From: Bacillota bacterium
GTDB taxonomy: Bacteria > Bacillota > Clostridia > Peptostreptococcales > Anaerovoracaceae
Direction of reading: 5' to 3'
NCBI GenBank assembly: GCA_022793975.1
Contig: JAAWDW010000036.1
Coordinates: 1 to 16,643, forward strand
DNA: 16,643 nucleotides
The position numbers and the translations under genes are program-made. Positions 7,188-15,300 of the stretch are shown here, piece after piece. The notes beneath the pieces were generated by a model, which saw only the letters and a program-made list of their open reading frames with translations, did not search any database and was not told the origin of the DNA. Each line of letters opens with the position of its first letter. Within the stretch, counting starts at the first letter, position 1.

Positions 7188-7216
7188 AGTATATCATATT
7201 TTATTACTCAAGTCAA
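7188..7216 (-). promoter_or_regulatory. Sigma-A promoter of walR
   Basis: On the minus strand TTGACT (7216-7211) and TATACT (7193-7188) are separated by exactly 17 bases, with TGA before the -10 making an extended -10. The expected start near 7181 gives a leader of about 89 bases. Immediately downstream a short palindrome, TGAC-AAA-GTCA (7178-7188), overlaps the -10 edge and start site and could be an operator. This is the best promoter in the window. Confidence 0.75.
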
Positions 7217-7285
7217 AAAGTTCAAAATGCAGTGTACGACGTATACAAGTATTAAAAAATTACTTATTTTGGCCTTTTACAGTCT

Positions 7286-7314
7286 TTGCACCCGCGGACA
7301 GTTTTGTGCATATT
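7286..7314 (+). promoter_or_regulatory. Weak promoter candidate for the subtilase gene
   Basis: TTGCAC (7286-7291) and CATATT (7309-7314) are 17 bases apart and lie 39 bases before the start codon. Both hexamers match the sigma-A consensus at only four of six positions. CATATTA also resembles a sporulation-type -10 (CATnnTA), but no good matching -35 is visible. The rest of 7093-7352 holds only the walR leader and promoter. Confidence 0.3.
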
Positions 7315-7352
7315 ATGGAAAATCAAAATCTATCTGTTTGGGAGGAATAAAA

Positions 7353-8540
7353 ATGACTACTCCTTATATTATATTTTCCAGAAAAAACTGCACTGCCATA
7401 CGTTCGTGCATTCTTGAAAATTATGGTTACATACGATATGAATTTCCTTTTATAAACGCACTTGCCGTAGAAGTGCCTGATGAGAAAATAGCTAACATCA
7501 AGACTCACAAACGTGTTGCTATGATAGCCCGCGACGGCTCTGTGTCAAAACTTCCGCTTGCACCGGGACATGCGGCATCTGTCGATATTAAGAGCATTAT
7601 CGGAAGAGCAAGAGAGCCGCAGGCAGGGAAAACCGAAACAGAAAGCCGCAGCACAAAAGGATTGGTGAGCCGGAAACAACGCCGCACACCTATGTCACAA
7701 TCGCTGTCATTTACGGAAAATCAGGGTTTCGGCACTACAATTGCCATAATAGATACAGGTATAGCACCACATTATGATCTAGTAAAGCCATATAACCGCA
7801 TTATCGCATTTAAAGATCTCATAAACGACCGCACCGAGCCGTATGACGATGACGGTCACGGAACACATGTCGCAGGTATTGCCGCCGGCAACGGTTATGC
7901 TGTCGGCAGCCGCTACTTTCTCTGTGGCACTGCGCCTATGGCACAGATTGCGGCAATAAAAGCACTCGACGAAACCGGCAGCGGCACCACTTCTGATATT
8001 CTTGCGGCAATGCAGTGGATAGCAGAAAACAAGGACAAATATAACATTAAAGTTGTTAATCTTTCGCTGGGTATTGGTGCTGATTCACAAAATCCGATTG
8101 ACCCACTGGTAATCGGAGCTGCGGCTCTTGTGGCGCGCGGTGTCACTGTGGTTACTGCCGCAGGCAACAGCGGTCCCGATCCTTGTACGGTAACATCTCC
8201 CGGCACAAGTCCTCTCGTTATCACAGTAGGTTCGTGTGACGATAGAGGGAGAATTGCCGAATTCTCCGGCCGCGGCCCTACATTTACAGGTCTGCACAAA
8301 CCGGATCTTGTTGCTCCCGGTGTCGATATCGTATCACTCGATGCCAAAACCTGCAAAGGCTATCTCGCACAAAGCGGCACCTCTATGTCAAGCCCATATG
8401 TTGCAGGCGTTGCTGCTTGTATGTATTCCGAAAATCCAAATCTAACTCCGCGACAAGTTAAAGCATTGCTTAATAAAATGCTCATTCCAATTTCCGGAAT
8501 GCCTCGCGATATTCAAGGCCGTGGAGCTTTATTTGTCTGA
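7353..8540 (+). CDS. Cytoplasmic-type subtilisin-like serine protease (peptidase S8)
   Basis: This is a serine endopeptidase of family S8. The 395-residue protein contains the full catalytic set: Asp 134 (AIIDTGI), His 169 (DGHGTHVAGI), oxyanion Asn 272 (AAGNSG) and Ser 344 (SGTSMSSPYVAG). Residues ~1-65 (FINALAVEVPDEKIANI...) look like an inhibitor-I9-type prosegment, followed by a basic linker (~85-113) that could be an autoprocessing site. There is no signal peptide or membrane segment, so it probably works in the cytosol, like AprX or intracellular serine protease of Bacillus. The ATG at 7353 follows GGGAGGAATAAAA; a longer open frame upstream has no ribosome site. It is the only rightward gene and is divergent from walR. 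Substrate unknown; AprX-like is my best family guess. Confidence 0.92.
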   Translation: MTTPYIIFSRKNCTAIRSCILENYGYIRYEFPFINALAVEVPDEKIANIKTHKRVAMIARDGSVSKLPLAPGHAASVDIKSIIGRAREPQAGKTETESRSTKGLVSRKQRRTPMSQSLSFTENQGFGTTIAIIDTGIAPHYDLVKPYNRIIAFKDLINDRTEPYDDDGHGTHVAGIAAGNGYAVGSRYFLCGTAPMAQIAAIKALDETGSGTTSDILAAMQWIAENKDKYNIKVVNLSLGIGADSQNPIDPLVIGAAALVARGVTVVTAAGNSGPDPCTVTSPGTSPLVITVGSCDDRGRIAEFSGRGPTFTGLHKPDLVAPGVDIVSLDAKTCKGYLAQSGTSMSSPYVAGVAACMYSENPNLTPRQVKALLNKMLIPISGMPRDIQGRGALFV

Positions 8541-8572
8541 TTTCTGTTAATTTGAGAAACATTTTATATATC

Positions 8573-8611
8573 AAAAAATCCAACTTCTTTTAAAAGATTG
8601 TTGGATTTTTT
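8573..8611. terminator. Bidirectional intrinsic terminator
   Basis: AAAAAATCCAAC (8573-8584) and GTTGGATTTTTT (8600-8611) form a perfect 12-bp stem, with an inner CTTTTAAAAG palindrome in the loop. Read on either strand it ends in a run of six T. It lies 32 bases after the subtilase stop and 9 bases after the lipoprotein stop, so it should stop transcription from both converging genes. Confidence 0.9.
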
Positions 8612-8620
8612 ATTTCCAAA

Positions 8621-9178
8621 CTATGATATTGCATGTGCACCCACAGTATATGTCCAAGTACCGTCTTCAGACTTTATTGCTTCGCAATCACTGAAGAAAT
8701 ACGCACCGAGTGCCGTTCTCCATTTACCTGCCGTAAATTTTATCGTATTCTCATCTGCTTCAAAATTTTCAAAATCAAACAAAAGTCCGTTATCATAGCT
8801 TGGAAATTCATCCGGATTTGATATCGCACCCTCGGAAACAAGTTCCTGGTACGTACTTTCTTTTGCCTCGATAGAATATTCTGCTGCTATTTTCTCAATA
8901 AGCGCCGTTTTTTCATCATCATTTAAATTTGTAACATTTGATAAATCGACTGCGATAATTTCAATGCCGTCGTTAAGCCCATGGTCTTCTTCATACAAAT
9001 CTTTGATTATCCCGAAATAAAAATCAACAAGGGCTTCATTTTCAATTTCAAGTACGGCACCGCCGTTCTCTTCGCTGTCTCCGTTTCCCTCAGTACCCAT
9101 TTTCTGCGTGCAAGCAGCAGCAGAAAATATAAGTATCAACGCCAAAATACAAATAATCCATTTCATATTTCTTTTCAT
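8621..9178 (-). CDS. Small secreted lipoprotein of unknown function
   Basis: I do not recognise a named family. The 185-residue protein begins MKRNMKWIICILALILIFSA and has a lipobox-like AAAC with Cys 23, so it should be lipid-anchored on the outer face of the membrane. A short Gly/Asn/Glu linker (~26-40) leads to one compact acidic domain (~42-185) that contains FYFGIIKDLYEEDHGLNDG, IIAVDLSNV, LNDDEKTALIEKIAAEYS and a C-terminal TAGKWRTALGAYFFSDC ... TWTYTVGAHAIS ending typical of a small beta-rich fold. I start it at the ATG at 9178 behind AAAGGGG (10 bases away); an in-frame ATG at 9202 has no site. It stands alone between two terminators, downstream of the giant SLH gene. Confidence 0.8.
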   Translation of the reverse strand: MKRNMKWIICILALILIFSAAACTQKMGTEGNGDSEENGGAVLEIENEALVDFYFGIIKDLYEEDHGLNDGIEIIAVDLSNVTNLNDDEKTALIEKIAAEYSIEAKESTYQELVSEGAISNPDEFPSYDNGLLFDFENFEADENTIKFTAGKWRTALGAYFFSDCEAIKSEDGTWTYTVGAHAIS

Positions 9179-9216
9179 TATTCCGTATCCCCTTTCATAC
9201 ATAATCCCGCTTGTTG

Positions 9217-9262
9217 TTTATATTTTTAGACGTATAGAGCAGTAAAAAGTTCCTGTTTTTAC
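9217..9262 (-). promoter_or_regulatory. Lipoprotein promoter candidate overlapped by an inverted repeat
   Basis: On the minus strand TTTACT (9246-9241) and TATAAA (9222-9217) are 18 bases apart, predicting a start near 9210 and a leader of ~32 bases. The -35 overlaps a perfect inverted repeat GTAAAAA-N7-TTTTTAC (9242-9248 with 9256-9262), which looks like a dimeric repressor or activator site. The A/T bias of the region weakens both calls. Confidence 0.4.
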
Positions 9263-9285
9263 AACGAATATATCTAAAAATGTTC

Positions 9286-9320
9286 TTATATAAAAACAAG
9301 CGGGAGCATTCAGCTCCCGC
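9286..9320 (-). terminator. Intrinsic terminator of the giant SLH gene
   Basis: GCGGGAGC and GCTCCCGC (9320-9313 and 9307-9300 on the minus strand) form an 8-bp GC-rich stem with a 5-base loop, followed by TTGTTTTTATAT. It lies 35 bases after the stop codon at 9356. There is no T run in the opposite direction, so it acts leftward only. Confidence 0.9.
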
Positions 9321-9355
9321 CAGATTAAAAATCCAATTGTTTTTTTACCGCGGTC

Positions 9356-12300
9356 TTATTTGGCCGCATCAGCTTTTTTATCATCCTTTTTCTCGGTATC
9401 TGCACTTTGATATGTCTCACAGAAACGAGTAATCATTGCTGCCGCCTCTGAACGTGTAGCTTTTCCCTTAGGGTCAATCTTTGCATCTTCTTTGCCATTT
9501 ATAATCTTGGCACCTATGCTCCAGCTTACAGCCTCTCTTGCATATTCTGTAACCATTTCATTGTCTGTAAATGCGCTGAGTGAGCCTGACGAAGTTACAT
9601 CATATTTCTTATACTGCGCATAGCGATAAAGAATTGCCGCAAATTGCTCACGTGTAATACTTTCTGCAGGTGCAAAAGTCTCTTCGGACTTACCTTTTAC
9701 AATGCCGTTTGCCTCAGCCCATGCTATCGCATCGCTGTACCACATTCCGCTCTTCACATCACTGAATTTAGATGTACCTGTTACATTTGGTTTGCCTTCA
9801 AGCCGATAAACAATTGTAACTATCATCGCGCGGTTTAAATCCGCATTCGGACTGAAGAGTGTTTCCGAAGTGCCTTCCATAAAATCGTTTGTAAATACAT
9901 ACTTAACCGATTCATAATACCATATGTCTTCCGTTACGTCTTCAAACATAAACGGTTTATCTGCAAGCGGTGTTTTTTCATCAGTGATAGTTTCCGTATC
10001 GTCAGCAGGAGGCGTTACAGGAGCAGCCGCTCCACCGCCGCCCGATGGACCGGCAGGCTTTGTCAGCTTATCGATTATATTCTGCGCCACAAGAACAGTT
10101 CCGCATTCTCCGCAGTGGCTTCCTTCTGTCAATCCGGTTTCATCATACGTAGGCTCTTTACGCGGATCAGTTACCGGCGTATGCGCTTTCAGCTCTGTAT
10201 TTCCGCGATTTACAAATCCGCAGATTTCGCATTTCTCTTCATATTCACCCGGCATCGTACAAGTTGCTTCTCTGATTATACTGCGTTCACCGAAGCTATG
10301 TTCTGCCGGTATTATCTCATCGTGCGATTCTCTGTATATCTGACCGTTAAATTCCACAGCAGCCGTATATCTTACAAGACCATCCGTTTTTAAAGCTTCA
10401 TCACAATTCACCTCCATAAGGACTTCACTTGTAACAGAAGCTTCTATTTCTTTTTCATCGTCTCCGCTTCTGCATACAAATACTGCCGCCGCACTGCCGT
10501 AACCGTCCCAAATCCACTCAGCCTCTCCGTATGTATGTCCTGAAGGTGAAGGAACTTCGCCGTTCGTATCTTTATAAGTTTCACCGTTAAATGTTACTGC
10601 TGCAAGCGGATATGATACAGCTTCTTCGCCTGTACAGGTTGCTTCAACATTTTCCCAAGTAATTTCTGCCTCTTCAATCCACTCGCCGTCACAATTTTCA
10701 TTTTCACATCTGAATACTGCCGATGCCGTATTATCATCGGTCCAAATCCACTCAGGAGCAGTATACCTGTGACCTGTTGCGGGAACAGTTATTTCATATT
10801 TATGACCGCACCTTGTACAGATATATTCAGTAACACCGTCTGTCTCACAGCTAAGTTCCGATTTTACATTAATACTGTACTCGTGATCAATCACTGTGAT
10901 CTCTGCCAGGCCTTCTTCATCTTCGAAACACTTTCCGCAAGCTATACACTTAAAATACTCTGTGTACTCACCCTCTTCACCGATTATACAATCATCTTCA
11001 TCTGCCTGAGTGAATTCGAGTTTATGACCGAGCGCATCGATTTCTACCGTTTCCCTACTGAATTCTTTATGACAAATTGTACATCTTACAACTATATCGT
11101 ACGCGCCATCCTCCGTACATGTCGCCGAAACCAGATTTTCATTTTCCGGTACACCGAGAATATGCACCTCATATTTTGCCGTATATGACGCATTTCCTTT
11201 TACCTCTGATACTTCTTCGGTCCAACCGTCAAATGTGTAGATGTAATTTTCAAAGTCCGCTTTTACCGGGATTTCACCTGTATATTCCGGCATAGTTCCG
11301 TATGCAAAAGACTCCCTTGCAAGTACCGTTGTTCCGTCTTCATCAAGCCATGTTACCGTATAGCTGTTTATTGAATCACTGTACTGTGCGATATAGATCG
11401 CGTCGCCTGTAACTTCTACCACTTCCGGACTCCAGCCGCTGAAAGTATAAGTATACTGTGCGTTTCCTTCTTTTACAGGTTCCGCACCACCATAGACAGG
11501 TACCGTTCCGTATGCTGCTTCAGATTTGTAAAGTATTGTTTCACAATCTTCATCAAGCCACGTTATCATATACATCTTGGCTTCGGAATTTGCAAACTGC
11601 GCTGTGTAAGTTACATCGCCTGTTACTTCACTTATTGTCTTATCCCATCCGATAAATCTGTAGCTGTATTGTGCATCTTCATCCTTTACAGGTTCGGCAC
11701 TGTTATAACTAGGCATCGTACCGTAAGGAACATTTTCATCTCTTTCCAGCTCATCGCCGTTCCAGTTTGCCCATATTACCGTATACTCATTGAGTGTACC
11801 TTTATAAACAGCCGTGTATGTTACATCACCTGTTACTTTGGAAATCTCGGCATTCCAACCTGCAAATTCGTACGTATACTGTGCATCAGCTTCCTTTGCA
11901 GGCTCTGCACCGTTATACTCAGGCATCGTGCCGTAAACGATATTTTCATCTCTTTCCAGTTCGCTTCCGTCTTCATCAAGCCAAAGCACAGTGTATGATC
12001 TTTCTTCCGCAGTAAACTTGGCAGTATATGATACGTCTCCTGTCACTTCTTTAAGTTCAGTCGTCCAGCCGACAAATTTATAATCGTACTGTGCAGTCGA
12101 ATCTTTTGACGGTATTTCGCCATATACTGGCATTACTCCGTATTTTACAGTCGTCGTTCCGAGTACCGTCTCGCCGTCTTCATCAAGCCATGTTACTGTA
12201 TATTCTCTTGTAATCGCTTCAAATGCCGCTGTATAAACAGCATCACCCGTTACGCTTGCTACCTCGGATGTCCAGCCCTTAAACTCGTATCTGAATTCTT

Positions 12301-15300
12301 CCGTTGAAGCTTTGGCAGGAGTTTCTCCGCCGTACACAGGAGTCTCTCCATACGCTACAGATTCTTTGAATAGCTCTGTGCCGTCTTCATTTTTCCAAAT
12401 TATTTCATACTTTCTTGTATCCGCTGTAAACTGTGCCCTATATGTCACATCACCTGTTACAATTGTTTCATCCGTAATGCCCCAGCCGCTGAATGTATAG
12501 ACTTTATCTATATCATCAGCTTTTACCGGAGTTTCTCCGCTGTAACTTGGCTTTGTTCCGTATTCAACAGCCTCGTCCTTTTCAAGTTCTTCATCGTTCC
12601 AATTTACCCAAGTTACCGTATATTTGTTTACAATCGCTGTGTATACTGCCCGATAGGAGACCTCCCCTGTTACGGCAGCAATTCCGGTAATTGTATTATC
12701 ATCACTCGTAGTCCAGCCTGCAAATTTGTATGTGTACTGTGCTGTCTTTTCTTTTGACGGCTCTGCTTTATCAAAAACAGGTATTTCACCGTACTTGACA
12801 CGTGTTGTACTGAGAAGTGAGGTTCCATCCTCATCATACCAAGCTATATCATAGCTTCTTGTTTCAGCCTTAAACTGTGCTTCGTATACCACATCACCCG
12901 AAACAGCCTCTATTTCTCCCCAGCCTACAAATGTGTAATTGAATTCTGCTGTCGACTCTTTTGTCGGTACATCTCCGATATATTCTGGAAGTTCACCGTA
13001 ATTAACTTTTTCCTCTTTAATTACGATATCTTCGTTTTTCCAAGTTACAGTATATTGTCTTACGGCTTCATCGTACTGTGCTATATATGTTATATTGCCT
13101 TTTACGGTATCTCCTTCTGCAAGCTCTATGCCGTCTTCTGTTTTCCAGCCGCTGAATACAAATGTTTTGTCTATTGTCGATTCCTTTTCGGGAGTATTGC
13201 CTTTGTAGCTGATCAACATTCCGTATTCAAGCGTTTCATTCTGCTCACTGTCACCATTTCTCCAAGTCACCATATAAGATCTTCTTGCAGAAACAAACTG
13301 AGCTTCGTATACTGCATCGCCTGAAACAGCCTTTATTTCTCCCCAGCCGCTGAATGTATAATTGAATTCATCAGTTGATGTCTTCGCAGGGATTTCACCC
13401 GTATATTCAGGAATTTCACCGTAATTAACTTTTTCTTCTTTAATTACGGCATCTTCATTTTTCCAAGTTACAGTGTACTGTCTTACAGCTTCATCATACT
13501 GTGCAATATACGTTACATTGCCTTTTACGGTATCTCCTTCTGCAAGCTCTGTGCCGCCTTCTGTTTTCCAGCCGCTGAATGCGAATGTTTTGTCTATTGT
13601 TGATTCCTTTTCAGGAGTATTGCCTTTGTAGCTGATCGGCGTCCCGTATTCAAGTATTTCACTTTGCTCACTGTCACCGTTTTTCCAAGTTACCGTATAA
13701 GATCTTCTTGCAGAAGTAAATTGCGCCGTATACTCCGCGTTATCGGTAACTTTCGCTCCTGCCGCCAGTGCTGCTCCCGTGCTGTCCGTCCACTTATCAA
13801 ATTTATAAGTGAATTCCGGCTCGTCATCTTTCACAGGTTCGCTGCCTTTATACGCAATCTCCGCACCGTAAGCGAGCGTTTCCTTTATTACTTCTCTGCC
13901 TGTATTCCAAGTAATTTCATATTCATTAACGGTTGAATCAAACACTGCTGTATATGTCACATCACCAGTAATCTCGGAAATTTCTTTATCCCATTCCTTG
14001 AATGTATATGTATACTGTGCCGTTTTATCTTTTTCAGGCACATTCCCGTCGTAGCTCGGCAGTGTTCCGTAAGGAACATTCTCATCTGTTTCGAGAATTG
14101 TACCATTGTCATTTTTCCATATTACAGTATATGTCCTTGTCACAGCATCGAACTGAGCTGTATATTCAGCATTGCCCGTAACACTTTCTATTTCCGGGCT
14201 CCAATTATCATTAAATACATAATTGTACTGCGGCGTCTGAGTTTTTGTTGGAGTATCACCCGAATACTGAGGTATTGTTCCGTACTCAAGGCTTTCCGTT
14301 TTTATTATTTCCCCGTCACCGTCTTTCCATATTACCGTATATTCATTGAGTTTGCTATTAAACACTGCGGTATATGTCTCATCTTTGGTAACAGCGACGC
14401 TTGCCCCTGCTTCTATCGTATTTCCGGCAGAATCTTTCCAGCCTGCAAAAGTATAAGTGTTTTGTGCATCGGCGTCTTTTTGCGGAATCTCACCGCTGTA
14501 TGCTGCATCCGTACCGCGGAAAAGATGTTCTTCGCTTTGAAGTTCTTTTCCGTTTTCATCCTGCCAAATAATTTTATGTGTTTTATACCATTCACCGTCG
14601 TAGTATGCGTAAATATCACCTGCTTTGGCTTCGGCTGTTTGAGTGTAGCTGCCGTCAGTGTTATAAAGCTGTGCAGAAGTAATAGCTACATCGACATAAC
14701 TTACAGAAGTCCCGGACTGCGTCACCTGTTTTGTATTTGTTGATGCTCCGGCATCGTTTATCATCGTTATCCTGCCGCTGCCGTCGCTGCTTATGATATT
14801 AGCTCCGTTCTGGGTTGTATATAAACTTCCGTTTAAATTAAGATTTCCGTTTAAGTTAATGCAAGCATCCGTTAAATCTTTTTCGGTTCTTGTATATTTT
14901 TTTGTCGGTGAATAAGCAATCGGAGCCAGTTTCTTTCCTATACTTACATATGCTCCCCAGTCTTCATAATCGTAAACATATACCGATTTACCGGTGACAA
15001 TATTAAGCGCCGCATCTTCAGCAATATTTATTATTACCCCCGGCAGAAGTTCTGCATTATTCTCGGCGATAAAATTACCGCTCTTCATATTAAGCGTAAT
15101 ATTGCTGTTTATAGGAAGTACATACTCGGCCGAATCCACTTTTTGACCCAGTGCGCTGAGCGAAATACTGCCTAGTTCCACATCACCGCTGATTTCAAAT
15201 ATCATACGATCAACCGAAGGATCATACATTTTCGTAATTACTGTTCCTTCTGACATTATAAACATTGATCCGCTGCCGACAAAGTTTATATCAGCATTGT

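Noticed and set aside
7083..7352. Upstream extension of the subtilase reading frame by 90 codons
   Set aside because: No ribosome site at 7083, it would overlap the walR start and its promoter, while GGGAGG lies just before the ATG at 7353.
9179..9320. Shared ACAAGCGGGA word near the SLH terminator and on the opposite strand near 9203-9213 as a transposon or att end
   Set aside because: Ten-base similarity only, no flanking duplication and no transposase or integrase nearby.
10070..11165. Zinc-ribbon DNA-binding domains
   Set aside because: They belong to a secreted, SLH-anchored protein, so nucleic-acid binding in the cell is unlikely.
11165..14590. CRISPR array or non-coding satellite
   Set aside because: The repeats are ~200-230 bp, imperfect, fully in frame, and conserved at protein level.
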